Of a stretch of DNA of 64,000 bases, positions 55,830 through 64,000 are shown in pieces. The position numbers and the translations under genes were made by a program. This DNA is from Streptomyces sp. NBC_01463. Lineage in GTDB: Bacteria; Actinomycetota; Actinomycetes; Streptomycetales; Streptomycetaceae. Location: the NCBI GenBank assembly GCA_036227345.1, contig CP109468.1, positions 6,820,001 through 6,884,000 on the forward strand. Direction: 5' to 3'. Within the stretch, counting starts at the first letter, position 1. Each line of letters begins with the position of its first letter. Under the pieces are notes generated by a model that did not search any database, was not told the origin of the DNA, and was given only the letters and a program-made list of their open reading frames with translations.

Positions 55830-57553
55830 CCGGCCGCATCGCCCCCGGGGATCTGCGCAGCCACCAGTGGTACGGCACCGACGGGCTGCGCTCCTTCAGC
55901 CACCGCGCCCGCACCCGCCAGCTGGGCTACCTCCCCGAGGAGCACCTCGGTAAGCCGGTCGTCGCGATTCTCAACACCTGGTCGGACATCAATCCGTGCC
56001 ACGTCCATCTGCGCGACCGCGCGCAGGCGGTCAAGCGCGGTGTCTGGCAGGCCGGCGGATTCCCGCTGGAGTTCCCGGTCTCCACCCTCTCGGAGACGTT
56101 CCAGAAGCCGACCCCGATGCTCTACCGCAACATGCTGGCGATGGAGACGGAGGAGCTGCTGCGCTCGTACCCCGTCGACGGTGCGGTGCTCCTGGGCGGC
56201 TGCGACAAGTCGACGCCCGCGCTGCTGATGGGCGCGGCCTCCGTGGACCTGCCGGCCGTCTTCGTGCCCGCCGGGCCGATGCTGCCGGGGCACTGGCGCA
56301 ACGAGGTGCTGGGTTCCGGCACCGACATGTGGAAGTACTGGGACGACAAGCGGGCCGGCCTCATCGGCGACTGCGAGATGGACGAGCTGGAGAACGGGCT
56401 CGCCCGCTCACCCGGCCACTGCATGACGATGGGCACCGCCTCGACCCTCACCGCCGCGGCCGAGGCGCTCGGCGTGACCGTCCCCGGCGCCTCCTCCATC
56501 CCGGCCGTCGACTCCGGTCATGACCGGATGGCCGCGCAGTCGGGCCTCCGCATCGTCGAACTGGTGTGGCAGCAGCGGAAGCTGTCGTCGATCCTCACCG
56601 CGGAGGCGTACGAGGACGCCGTGGCCACCGTCCTCGCGCTCGGCGGCTCCACCAACGCCGTCATCCACCTGATCGCGATGGCGGGCCGCTCCGGTATCAA
56701 GCTCACCCTCGACGACTTCGACCGGATCGCCCGCACCGTGCCGGTGCTGGCCAATCTGCGGCCCGGCGGGAAGTACCTCATGGAGGACTTCCACTTCGCC
56801 GGCGGGCTGCCCGGGTTCCTGGCCCGGCTGACCGACGTACTGCACCTGGACCGGCCCACGGTCGCGCACGACACCCTGCGTGAGCAGATCGACGGCGCCC
56901 TCGTGCACAACAGCGATGTCATCAGGGAGCGCGACAACCCGCTGGCCGACGAGGGCGGTGTGGCGGTGCTGCGCGGCAACCTCTGCCCGGACGGGGCGGT
57001 CATCAAGCACATCGCCGCCGAGCCGCAGCTGCTGCGTCACACCGGTCCCGCGGTCGTCTTCGACGACTACCGGGAGATGCAGCGCACCATCAACGACCCG
57101 GCGCTGGCCCTCACCCCTGACCATGTGCTGGTGCTCCGCAACGCCGGACCCAAGGGCGGCCCCGGGATGCCCGAGTACGGCATGCTGCCGATCCCCGACT
57201 ACCTGCTGAAGCAGGGTGTCCGGGACATGGTGCGGATCTCCGACGCCCGGATGAGCGGCACCAGTTACGGCGCCTGCGTCCTGCACGTCGCCCCCGAGTC
57301 CTACGTCGGCGGGCCCCTCGCCCTGGTGCGCACCGGTGACGCGATCACCCTGGACGTCGAGGCGCGCCTGCTCCATCTCGACGTGACGGAAGAGGAGTTG
57401 GAGAAGCGCAGGGCCGAGTGGACCCCGCCTCCCACCCGGTACGAGCGCGGCTACGGGGCGCTGTACCACGACCAGATCACCCAGGCCGACACCGGCTGCG
57501 ACTTCGCCTTCCTGGCCCGGCCGGGAGAAGTGCCCGACCCGTACGCCGGCTGA
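55826..57553 (+). CDS. IlvD/EDD-family sugar-acid dehydratase
   Basis: 575 residues. The three [2Fe-2S] cysteines are C58 (SDINPC), C126 (GGCDKST) and C199 (GHCMTMGTAST), in nearly the same numbering as the pentonate dehydratases of Rhizobium and Caulobacter; the latter sequences are recalled. Other blocks: GAVLLGGCDKS, LGGSTNAVIHLIA, NLRPGGKYLMEDFHFAGG, EYGMLPIPDYL and ISDARMSGTSYGACVLHVAPE. Most likely dehydrates L-arabinonate, D-xylonate or D-fuconate to the 2-keto-3-deoxy acid used by the preceding lyase. Not a branched-chain amino-acid IlvD, given length, motifs and context. Confidence 0.92.
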   Translation: MTGRIAPGDLRSHQWYGTDGLRSFSHRARTRQLGYLPEEHLGKPVVAILNTWSDINPCHVHLRDRAQAVKRGVWQAGGFPLEFPVSTLSETFQKPTPMLYRNMLAMETEELLRSYPVDGAVLLGGCDKSTPALLMGAASVDLPAVFVPAGPMLPGHWRNEVLGSGTDMWKYWDDKRAGLIGDCEMDELENGLARSPGHCMTMGTASTLTAAAEALGVTVPGASSIPAVDSGHDRMAAQSGLRIVELVWQQRKLSSILTAEAYEDAVATVLALGGSTNAVIHLIAMAGRSGIKLTLDDFDRIARTVPVLANLRPGGKYLMEDFHFAGGLPGFLARLTDVLHLDRPTVAHDTLREQIDGALVHNSDVIRERDNPLADEGGVAVLRGNLCPDGAVIKHIAAEPQLLRHTGPAVVFDDYREMQRTINDPALALTPDHVLVLRNAGPKGGPGMPEYGMLPIPDYLLKQGVRDMVRISDARMSGTSYGACVLHVAPESYVGGPLALVRTGDAITLDVEARLLHLDVTEEELEKRRAEWTPPPTRYERGYGALYHDQITQADTGCDFAFLARPGEVPDPYAG

Positions 57554-57608
57554 ACGGCCCACCGGAATTCCGGCGCCCCGCCTCGTTCGGCATACCGAAC
57601 GCCATGCG

Positions 57609-57620
57609 GCAAGCGCTTGC
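57609..57620. promoter_or_regulatory. LacI-type operator before ABC permease
   Basis: GCAAGCGCTTGC, a perfect 12-bp palindrome with central CG, 60 bp before the permease ATG and 55 bp after the dehydratase stop. It separates the lyase/dehydratase genes from the transport operon and implies LacI-family control of the latter. Confidence 0.65.
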
Positions 57621-57679
57621 GCAGTACACGCATCACCCGCAGCCCGCACCCCCGTACCTCCAGAGAACGGAGACGTGTC

Positions 57680-58609
57680 ATGGCCCAAGCCGCCGCTGTG
57701 GCCACACCGCCCAAGGTGCCCAGGCGCCGCTCCGCGAGCCCCCGCCGACTGCCGTATCTGCTGATCGCCCCCGCGGGGCTGCTGATGCTGGGCTTCATCG
57801 CCTACCCGGTGATCAGCGTCTTCTACTACAGCCTGCAGAACTACAACGTCACCAAGCCGTGGCGGAACGGCTTCGCGGGCTTCGACAACTTCACCCGGAT
57901 CTTCACCGAGGACGACCAGTTCTGGACCACGCTGGGCTTCAGCGCCCAGTGGGTGGTCACCCAGGTCGCGCTCCAGCTCACCCTCGGCCTCGCGCTCGCC
58001 CTGATCGTCAACCAGAGCTTCATCGGCCGCGGCATCTCCCGCGCCATGGTCTTCTCGCCGTGGGCCGTCTCCGGCGTGCTGACCAGCACCATCTGGATCC
58101 TGCTCTACAACTCCTCGACGGGGTTCAGCCGTTACCTCGCGGACGCCGGAATCGGTGACTACGGCACCTCGGTGCTCTCCGACACCGGAACCGTCTTCTG
58201 GGCCGCGACCGTCGCCGAACTCTGGCGCGGGGTCCCCTTCTTCGCCATCCTCATCCTCGCCGACCTGCAGTCCGTCTCCAAGGAGCTGTACGAGGCGGCG
58301 TCCGTCGACGGCGCCGGACGGCTGCGCCAGTTCTTCCACATCACCCTGCCCCATCTGCGGGACGCGATCATCCTGTCCACGCTGCTGCGCGGCGTCTGGG
58401 AGTTCAACAACGTCGACCTCCTCTACACCCTCACCGGCGGCGGACCGGCCGGCGAGACCACCACCCTGCCGCTCTACGTCGCCAACACCGGCATCGAGGG
58501 CCACGACTTCGGGTACGCCTCCGCGCTCACCACCGTCGCCTTCGTGATCCTCCTCTTCTGCTCGATCGTCTATCTGCGCCTGAGCAAGTTCGGAGGCGAT
58601 CACAAGTGA
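57680..58609 (+). CDS. ABC sugar permease 1 of second island
   Basis: 309 residues from ATG 57680, with a GGAGA motif upstream. Six membrane segments; EAA loop EAASVDGAGRLRQFFHITLPHL. CUT1 type. Its stop overlaps the second permease (GTGA). No ATPase is encoded; its binding protein is unusually placed five genes downstream. Confidence 0.93.
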   Translation: MAQAAAVATPPKVPRRRSASPRRLPYLLIAPAGLLMLGFIAYPVISVFYYSLQNYNVTKPWRNGFAGFDNFTRIFTEDDQFWTTLGFSAQWVVTQVALQLTLGLALALIVNQSFIGRGISRAMVFSPWAVSGVLTSTIWILLYNSSTGFSRYLADAGIGDYGTSVLSDTGTVFWAATVAELWRGVPFFAILILADLQSVSKELYEAASVDGAGRLRQFFHITLPHLRDAIILSTLLRGVWEFNNVDLLYTLTGGGPAGETTTLPLYVANTGIEGHDFGYASALTTVAFVILLFCSIVYLRLSKFGGDHK

Positions 58610-59529
58610 CCGCAGCACTGGCCGAGAAGCACGGAACCGACGCCGCGCGGCCGGCCGTCCGGGACGGCTCCCCACCCGCCGCGCACCGGCGTCGCCGCAA
58701 GCCCGGCCGCGAACGCGCCTTCGACGACGTGCCGCGCTGGCAGATCTACGTACCGCTCGGCATCTACCTCGTCTTCACCCTCATCCCGTTCTACTGGATG
58801 TTCCTGTTCGCCGTGCGCCCCGCGGGCTCCACCTCGCTGGTGCCGTGGCCGATGACCGGGGAGCACTTCTCCAAGGTCTGGAACGAGCGCAGCTTCGCCG
58901 TCTTCTTCCAGAACAGCATGATCGTCGGGGTCTGCACCCTGGTCAGCACGACGCTCGTCGCGCTGGCCGGCGGCTACGCCCTCGCCCGGTTCGACTTCAA
59001 GATCAAGAACGCCTTCATGCTGGCGCTGCTCTGCTCGCAGTTCATCCCGGGCGCGCTGATGCTCGTACCGCTCTTCGAGATCTTCAAGAACCTCCAGATG
59101 ATCAACTCCCTGGGGAGCGTGGTCATCGCCGAGACGGTCTTCCAGCTGCCGCTCTCCATCATCCTGATCAGCGGATTCATCAAGAACGTGCCGGCCTCCC
59201 TGGAGGAGGCGGCCTGGGTGGACGGCTGCTCGCGCTTCCGGGCCTTCTGCGCGGTGGTGCTGCCGCTGCTGCGGCCGGGCCTCATCGCGGTCGGCTCCTT
59301 CGCCTTCGTGCACAGCTGGAACCACTTCCTGTTCGCCCTGATGTTCCTCAGCGAGCAGGACAAGCAGACGATCCCGGTCGGCCTGAACACCCTCATCGGC
59401 GCGGACAGCGTCGACCTGGGCGCGCTCGCCGCGGGCGGAGTCATCGCCGCGGTCCCCGTGGTGATCGTCTTCGCCTTCATCCAGAAGTGGCTGATCACCG
59501 GCTTCAGCGCCGGCGCAGTGAAGGGGTGA
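58606..59529 (+). CDS. ABC sugar permease 2 of second island
   Basis: 307 residues, GTG start. Basic N-terminal tail (HRRRRKPGRER), six membrane segments, EAA loop EEAAWVDGCSRFRAFCAVVLP. Pairs with the preceding permease. Confidence 0.93.
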   Translation: MTAALAEKHGTDAARPAVRDGSPPAAHRRRRKPGRERAFDDVPRWQIYVPLGIYLVFTLIPFYWMFLFAVRPAGSTSLVPWPMTGEHFSKVWNERSFAVFFQNSMIVGVCTLVSTTLVALAGGYALARFDFKIKNAFMLALLCSQFIPGALMLVPLFEIFKNLQMINSLGSVVIAETVFQLPLSIILISGFIKNVPASLEEAAWVDGCSRFRAFCAVVLPLLRPGLIAVGSFAFVHSWNHFLFALMFLSEQDKQTIPVGLNTLIGADSVDLGALAAGGVIAAVPVVIVFAFIQKWLITGFSAGAVKG

Positions 59530-59534
59530 CGGAC

Positions 59535-60719
59535 ATGCCGTCCCTGCCCACGACCACACCCGTCCCGATCGTCCTCGCGGGCGCCCGCGGCCACGGACGC
59601 TGGCACCTCGCCAACATCCGCCGCCTCCAGCACCAGGGGCTCGTCCGGCTCGCCGGAGTCTGCGAGCTCAAGCCGCTCGACGACGGCGAACTCGGTGCCT
59701 TCGCCGGGGAACTCCCCGAACAGTCAGCCGACTTCGGCGCCCTCCTGGACTCCACCGGCGCCCGCGCCGCCGTCATCTGCACCCCGATCCAGACCCACAC
59801 CGGACTGGCGCTCACCGCCGCGGCCCGCGGCGTCCACCTCCTGCTGGAGAAGCCGCCCGCGGCGACCCGAGCCGACTTCGCACGCATCCTGGCCGGGGTG
59901 CGGCACGCCGGCATCGCCTGCCAGGTGGGCTTCCAGTCCTTCGGCTCGCACGCCGTGCCCGCCATCCGCGACCTCGTACGCACCGGCGCCATCGGCACCG
60001 TCCGGGGCTACGGGGCCGCGGGCGCCTGGGTCCGGGACGACGCCTACTACCGGCGGGCGCCCTGGGCCGGGCGGCGCCGGATCGGTGACACCGACGTCGT
60101 CGACGGCGTCCTGACCAACCCGCTCGCCCACGCCGTCGCGACCGCCCTCGAACTCGCCGGCAGCGGCACGGCCCAGGACGTCGTCGCCGTCGAGGCCGAG
60201 CTCTTCCGCGCCCACGACATCGAGGCCGACGACACCTCGTGCGTCCGCATCACCACCGCGTCCGGCGTCCCGGTCACCGCAGCCGTCACCCTCTGCGCGG
60301 AGGAGGCCGGGGAGCCCTATGTGATCGTCCACGGCGACCGCGGCCGGATCACCTTCTGGTACAAGCAGGACCGGGTCCTCGTCCAGCGTGCCGGACACGG
60401 CCCGGAGGAGGCGGTGCACGGGCGGACCGACCTCCTGGAGAACCTCGTCGACCACCTGGTGCGGGACGCGCCGCTCCTCGTACCGCCGCACCGCACCGGC
60501 GCGTTCATGGAGGTCGTCGAGGCGGTGCGCACCGCCCCCGAACCGCGCGCCCTGCCGGCCGACGCCTGGTACACCGCACCCGCGGCCGGCTCCGCCACCA
60601 CCCGCCGGGTGGTGCGCGGGATCGACGGGCTCGTCGCCGCGGGCGCCGACACCCTCACGCTCTTCTCCGAACTCGGCGTCCCCTGGGCGGCGCTCCCCAC
60701 CGAGGTGAGTTCATCGTGA
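59535..60719 (+). CDS. Gfo/Idh/MocA-family oxidoreductase
   Basis: 394 residues from ATG 59535, with AAGGGG upstream; GTG 59526 overlapping the permease stop is possible. Rossmann N-terminus (IVLAGARGHGRWHLANIRRL), ICTPIQTH, the catalytic EKPPA lysine motif, then an alpha/beta C-terminal domain with VDGVLTNPLAHAVATAL containing the conserved His. NAD(P)-dependent sugar or glycoside oxidoreductase. Overlap with the DUF6807 gene suggests joint action. Confidence 0.92.
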   Translation: MPSLPTTTPVPIVLAGARGHGRWHLANIRRLQHQGLVRLAGVCELKPLDDGELGAFAGELPEQSADFGALLDSTGARAAVICTPIQTHTGLALTAAARGVHLLLEKPPAATRADFARILAGVRHAGIACQVGFQSFGSHAVPAIRDLVRTGAIGTVRGYGAAGAWVRDDAYYRRAPWAGRRRIGDTDVVDGVLTNPLAHAVATALELAGSGTAQDVVAVEAELFRAHDIEADDTSCVRITTASGVPVTAAVTLCAEEAGEPYVIVHGDRGRITFWYKQDRVLVQRAGHGPEEAVHGRTDLLENLVDHLVRDAPLLVPPHRTGAFMEVVEAVRTAPEPRALPADAWYTAPAAGSATTRRVVRGIDGLVAAGADTLTLFSELGVPWAALPTEVSSS

Positions 60720-61543
60720 CGACCACCGCACTGCTGAGCTGCGCCGGCCGCCCGGTCGGCCGCTACACCTACCTCCCCGCCCCCGGAGGCCGCCCCTACC
60801 TCCACCCGGTCACCACCCTCGGCGGTCTCCCCGTCACCGAGGAGCACCCGGCCGACCACCTCCACCACCTGGGCACCTCCGTCGCCGTTCCGGACGTCGC
60901 CGGGCACAACTTCTGGGGCGGCCGCACCTTCGTCCGGGACCAGGGCCCCACCGCGCTCGACAACCACGGCGTCCAGCGCCACCTCGGCTGGAAGCTCCGC
61001 GACCCGGACGGATTCGTCGAGGAGCTCAGCTGGGAGGCCGGCGACACCGAACTCCTGCGGGAGCACCGCACCGTCGCCACCGCCGAACTCTCCGCCACCG
61101 CCTGGGCCCTGGACTTCTCCTTCTCGCTCACCAACCGCGGCACCTCGGACCTGTCGATCGGCAGCCCCGCCACCAACGGCCGGCCGGGTGCCGGATACGG
61201 CGGCTTCTTCTGGCGCGCCCCCAAGGAACCCGCCGCGCCCGCCGTGTTCAGCGGTCTCGGGGACGGCGAGGAGGCCGTGCACGGGCAGGTCGCGGACTGG
61301 GTGGCGATGAGCGGCGACGGCTGGACGCTGGTCTTCGCCGGGGCGACCGAGGAGACCCGCCGCGACCCGTGGTTCGTGCGGACCACCGAGTACCCGGGCG
61401 TCGGCTCGTCCCTCGCCGCCGACCGCCGGCTCCCCGTCCCCGCGGGCGCCACGGTCGTGCGCCGCGTCGTCACCGTCATCGCGGACGGCCGGCTCGACCG
61501 GGCCGCGGCCGCCGCCTACGTCCGCCGGGCGGTGACCGCGTGA
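60716..61543 (+). CDS. DUF6807 (PmoA-like) family protein
   Basis: 275 residues, all-beta, cytoplasmic. HLHHLGTSVAVPDVAGHNFWGG holds a His-His pair, and LDNHGVQRHLGWKL has a further histidine pair; GGFFWRAPKE and RTTEYPGVGSSLA follow. The family is annotated PmoA-like (methane monooxygenase subunit) in databases, but nothing here supports methane oxidation; it recurs beside Gfo/Idh/MocA oxidoreductases in sugar clusters. GTG start overlaps the preceding stop. Biochemical role unknown. Confidence 0.85.
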   Translation: MTTTALLSCAGRPVGRYTYLPAPGGRPYLHPVTTLGGLPVTEEHPADHLHHLGTSVAVPDVAGHNFWGGRTFVRDQGPTALDNHGVQRHLGWKLRDPDGFVEELSWEAGDTELLREHRTVATAELSATAWALDFSFSLTNRGTSDLSIGSPATNGRPGAGYGGFFWRAPKEPAAPAVFSGLGDGEEAVHGQVADWVAMSGDGWTLVFAGATEETRRDPWFVRTTEYPGVGSSLAADRRLPVPAGATVVRRVVTVIADGRLDRAAAAAYVRRAVTA

Positions 61544-63183
61544 GCGGCGCGGGCGACCGCCCCTGGACCGCCGACCTCGGCGACGGCACCTACCGGAACC
61601 CGGTGCTCAACGCCGACTGGTCCGACCCCGACGTGATCCGGGTCGGCGAGGACTTCTACCTCACCGCCTCCAGCTTCGGCCGGGTCCCCGGGCTGCCGCT
61701 GCTGCACTCGCGCGACCTCGTCAACTGGACCCTCATCGGTCACGCCCTGGACCGGCTGGAACCGGCCGCGGACTTCGCCGTGCCCCGGCACGACCGCGGG
61801 GTGTGGGCGCCGTCGCTGCGGCACCACGCCGGACGGTTCTGGATCTTCTGGGGCGACCCCGACCACGGCATCCAGCAGATCAACGCCGAGGACGTCCGCG
61901 GCCCGTGGAGCGCGCCCCGTCTGATCAAGGCCGGCAAAGGGCTGATCGACCCCTGCCCGCTGTGGGACGAGGAGACCGGCGAGGCCTATCTGGTGCACGC
62001 CTGGGCCAAGTCCCGCTCCGGCATCAAGAACCGGCTCACCGGCCACCGGATGAGCCCCGACGGACGGGAACTCCTCGACGAGGGCAAGACCCTGGTCGAC
62101 GCCGACACGATCCCCGGCTGGTTCACCCTGGAGGGCCCCAAGCTCTACCGGCGGAACGGCGAGTTCTGGATCCTCGCCCCGGCCGGCGGGGTGACCACCG
62201 GCTGGCAGGGCGCCTTCCGCTCCCGGGAGTTCTCCGGACCGTACGAGGAGCGCGTCGTCCTCGCCCAGGGCCGTACCGGGGTCAACGGACCGCACCAGGG
62301 CGCCTGGGTGACGACCGCGGCGGGCGAGGACTGGTTCCTGCACTTCCAGGAGCGCGGGGCGTACGGGAGGGTCGTCCACCTCCAGCCGATGCGCTGGGAC
62401 GCCGAGGACGGCGGCTGGCCGGTCATCGGCGACCGGGGCGAACCCGTCTCCGTCCACACCAAACCGGCCACGCCCGAGCAGTCCGCCGCCGCCCCGGCCG
62501 GCGGCGACAGCTTCCCGGGCGGGCGCCACGGCCGGCAGTGGCAGTGGACCGCCAACCCGCGCCCCGGCTGGACCGTCGAGCACGGCGGGGACGGGCTGCG
62601 GCTCAGCTGCGTACGGACCGCGTACGCGCACGATCTGCGGGCCCTGCCCAACGTGCTGGTCCAGCGGCTGCCCGCCGAGACGTTCACCGTCGAGACCGGG
62701 CTCACCCTCGGCAGCGAGGTGGCGGGGGCCAAGGCCGGCCTCGCCGTGCTCGGGGACGCGTTCAGCTGGATCGGCCTGGAGCGGTCGGCGGACGGCGGGA
62801 CACGGCTCGTGCACCGGTACGCCGAGTCGGCCGCCGCACACGAACGCGACGCCGAGCACAGCAGGCCGGCCCCCGACGGACGGGTCCGGCTCCGGATCGA
62901 GGTCGCCCCCGGCGCCCGCTGCCGCTTCCACGCCGACACCGGGGACGGCACCGGATTCCGGCCCTCGGGCCAGGTCTTCGCCGCCGCACCGTGGCGCTGG
63001 GTCGGCGCCCTGCTCGGACTCTTCGCCACCGCACCCGCCGGGACGGGGCCGGCCGGGACGGCCTGCTTCACCGGCTTCCGCACCACCGCCCGAACCGCCC
63101 CGGCCGGGGCGGCACCGGATCCCACCGAACCCCCCACTCATGCGCACCAACCGAGACAACCGAGAGAGAAGAGCCGATCATGA
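61540..63183 (+). CDS. GH43 glycosidase, cytoplasmic
   Basis: 547 residues, no signal peptide. Five-bladed propeller: general base D29 in WSDPDVI, pKa-tuning D137 in LIDPCPLW, acid E198 in TLEGPKL; residues 330-520 form a beta-sandwich of the kind found at the end of GH43 beta-xylosidases (GWTVEHGGDGLRLS, ENTITY-like SWIGLERS). Probably cleaves imported xylo- or arabino-oligosaccharides. GTG overlaps the DUF6807 stop; its stop overlaps the binding-protein ATG (ATGA). Confidence 0.9.
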   Translation: MSGAGDRPWTADLGDGTYRNPVLNADWSDPDVIRVGEDFYLTASSFGRVPGLPLLHSRDLVNWTLIGHALDRLEPAADFAVPRHDRGVWAPSLRHHAGRFWIFWGDPDHGIQQINAEDVRGPWSAPRLIKAGKGLIDPCPLWDEETGEAYLVHAWAKSRSGIKNRLTGHRMSPDGRELLDEGKTLVDADTIPGWFTLEGPKLYRRNGEFWILAPAGGVTTGWQGAFRSREFSGPYEERVVLAQGRTGVNGPHQGAWVTTAAGEDWFLHFQERGAYGRVVHLQPMRWDAEDGGWPVIGDRGEPVSVHTKPATPEQSAAAPAGGDSFPGGRHGRQWQWTANPRPGWTVEHGGDGLRLSCVRTAYAHDLRALPNVLVQRLPAETFTVETGLTLGSEVAGAKAGLAVLGDAFSWIGLERSADGGTRLVHRYAESAAAHERDAEHSRPAPDGRVRLRIEVAPGARCRFHADTGDGTGFRPSGQVFAAAPWRWVGALLGLFATAPAGTGPAGTACFTGFRTTARTAPAGAAPDPTEPPTHAHQPRQPREKSRS

Positions 63184-64000
63184 ACATCTCGAAGACGCAG
63201 CGGGGGCGTGCCGCGGCCGCCGTCTCCCTGGCCGCGGTGCTCGCACTGACCGCGACCGCCTGCGGTGACGACGGAAGCGACAGCGGCACCGAGGGCAGCG
63301 GCAAGGGCGAGATCACCTTCTGGGACAACAACGGCGGCCCGCGCACCGCCGTCTGGACCGAGATCATCAAGGACTTCGAGAAGAAGTACCCGGACATCAA
63401 GGTCAAGTACGTGCCGATCCCGATCGCGGACGTGCAGTCCAAGTACGACACGGCCATCGCCGGCGGCGGACTGCCGGACGTCGGCGGAGTCGGCACCGCC
63501 TACCTCGCCAACATGGTGTCGCAGGAGGCCCTGGACCCGCTCAACGACCGGATCAAGGACTCCTCGCTCAACGGCAAGCTCGTCGAGGGCATGGTCGCGA
63601 GCGTCAAGGACGCGGGCGGCCGGGGCGACGACATGTACTCCGTGCCGACCTCCGCGAACAACGGGGCGCTCTGGTACCGCACCGACCTGTTCAAGGCCGC
63701 GGGCCTCGAAGCGCCCACCACCTGGGCCAGCTTCTACACGGCGGCCGAGAAGCTCACCGCCGCCAAGGACAACAAGTTCGGCTACACCATCCGCGGCGGC
63801 GCCGGCTCCATCGCCCAGGCGATCGACGCGGCGTACGGCCAGTCCGGCATCACGGAGTTCTGGAGCGGCGACAAGACGACCCTCAACGACCCGAAGAACG
63901 TCGCCGCGCTGGAGAAGTACGCGGCGCTGTACAAGAAGACGACGCCCGCCGCCGACGTCAACAACGACTTCACCAAGATGGTCGCCCAGTGGGACACCGG
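63180..64000 (+). CDS. ABC sugar-binding lipoprotein, cut by window edge
   Basis: 273 N-terminal residues seen of a family size near 420-440. Lipoprotein signal with C28 (ALTATAC), Gly/Ser linker, then EITFWDNNGGPRTAVWTEIIKDFEKKYPDIKVKYV, typical of CUT1 binding proteins; PDVGGVGTAYLANM and YSVPTSANNGALWYRTDLFK follow. Partner of the permeases at 57680 and 58606. The frame is open to the end of the window. Confidence 0.93.
   Translation, partial: MNISKTQRGRAAAAVSLAAVLALTATACGDDGSDSGTEGSGKGEITFWDNNGGPRTAVWTEIIKDFEKKYPDIKVKYVPIPIADVQSKYDTAIAGGGLPDVGGVGTAYLANMVSQEALDPLNDRIKDSSLNGKLVEGMVASVKDAGGRGDDMYSVPTSANNGALWYRTDLFKAAGLEAPTTWASFYTAAEKLTAAKDNKFGYTIRGGAGSIAQAIDAAYGQSGITEFWSGDKTTLNDPKNVAALEKYAALYKKTTPAADVNNDFTKMVAQWDT

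Noticed and set aside
55826..57553. Branched-chain amino-acid dihydroxyacid dehydratase IlvD
   Set aside because: Belongs to the sugar-acid branch by cysteine numbering, by the EYGMLPIPDYL-type blocks and by being overlapped with a keto-deoxy-acid lyase and an ABC sugar system.
60716..61543. Methane monooxygenase subunit (from the PmoA label of the family)
   Set aside because: No membrane segments, no other monooxygenase subunits, and sugar-catabolic neighbours; the label reflects only a family name.

Overview
The window is chromosomal DNA of a high-GC actinomycete, almost certainly a Streptomyces. Third codon positions are nearly all G or C. GTG starts and 1-4 bp start/stop overlaps are common. 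Tat-type and lipobox signals are frequent. The core gene set and its order (tal, tkt, ctaB, ctaA, sufRBDCSU, dapD) are, from memory, those of other streptomycetes. No rRNA, tRNA, CRISPR array, transposase, integrase or phage gene was seen.

Layout. (1) 1-4918, core: transaldolase (cut by the window edge) and transketolase on the minus strand, then haem O synthase ctaB and a small conserved protein on the plus strand, closed by a 26-bp perfect hairpin. (2) 5162-18694, accessory: an alpha-galactoside and galactose catabolic island. It holds a secreted GH27 protein with a lectin-like propeller, a binding protein and two permeases of an ABC importer, a cytoplasmic GH36 alpha-galactosidase, a dehydrogenase, a GntR regulator, galactonate dehydratase (dgoD), a mutarotase-like protein, a KDPG/KDPGal aldolase, an SMP-30 lactonase and a PfkB kinase. 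Together these give a complete De Ley-Doudoroff route from galactose to pyruvate and glyceraldehyde 3-phosphate. A secreted GH2 enzyme with its own LacI-type operator follows (19007-22717). (3) 22835-32319, core: haem A synthase ctaA, an ABC-2 exporter pair, and the sufR-B-D-Rieske-C-S-U-SufT operon with a SufR operator on its promoter. (4) 32470-50041: a secreted propeller-like protein, a VOC protein, a membrane protein, an SMR/TetR pair, an ECF sigma factor with a partner protein, dapD and a dapA paralogue meeting tail to tail, a lipoprotein, GNAT, metallophosphoesterase, FemX-like transferase, ABM-like and acidic unknown proteins, a Tat-exported PhoX-like protein, a tandem TerD protein and uronate dehydrogenase. 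(5) 50042-50664: a long gene-poor stretch with a nested inverted-repeat element. (6) 50665-64000: more sugar-acid metabolism. First come 5-dehydro-4-deoxyglucarate dehydratase and an unknown partner, then an MFS exporter. A second catabolic island follows, with GntR, a DHDPS-family lyase, an IlvD/EDD sugar-acid dehydratase, two ABC permeases, a Gfo/Idh/MocA oxidoreductase, a DUF6807 (PmoA-like) protein, GH43 and a binding protein cut by the window edge.

The common theme is plant-polysaccharide sugars, taken up by ABC importers that lack their own ATPase (probably served by the shared MsiK) and degraded oxidatively to 2-keto-3-deoxy acids. Shared palindromes link promoters: a TTAATTA-G-TAATTAA box before both the GH27 gene and the first ABC operon; a GTTCAY-N4-RTGGAC box before both udh and the ketodeoxyglucarate dehydratase; LacI-like boxes before GH2 and before the second ABC operon. 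No LacI, ROK or IclR regulator is encoded in the window, so these boxes must be read by proteins encoded elsewhere.

Product names rest on reading motifs and remembered family sequences; no database search was possible. Substrate specificities are inferences.
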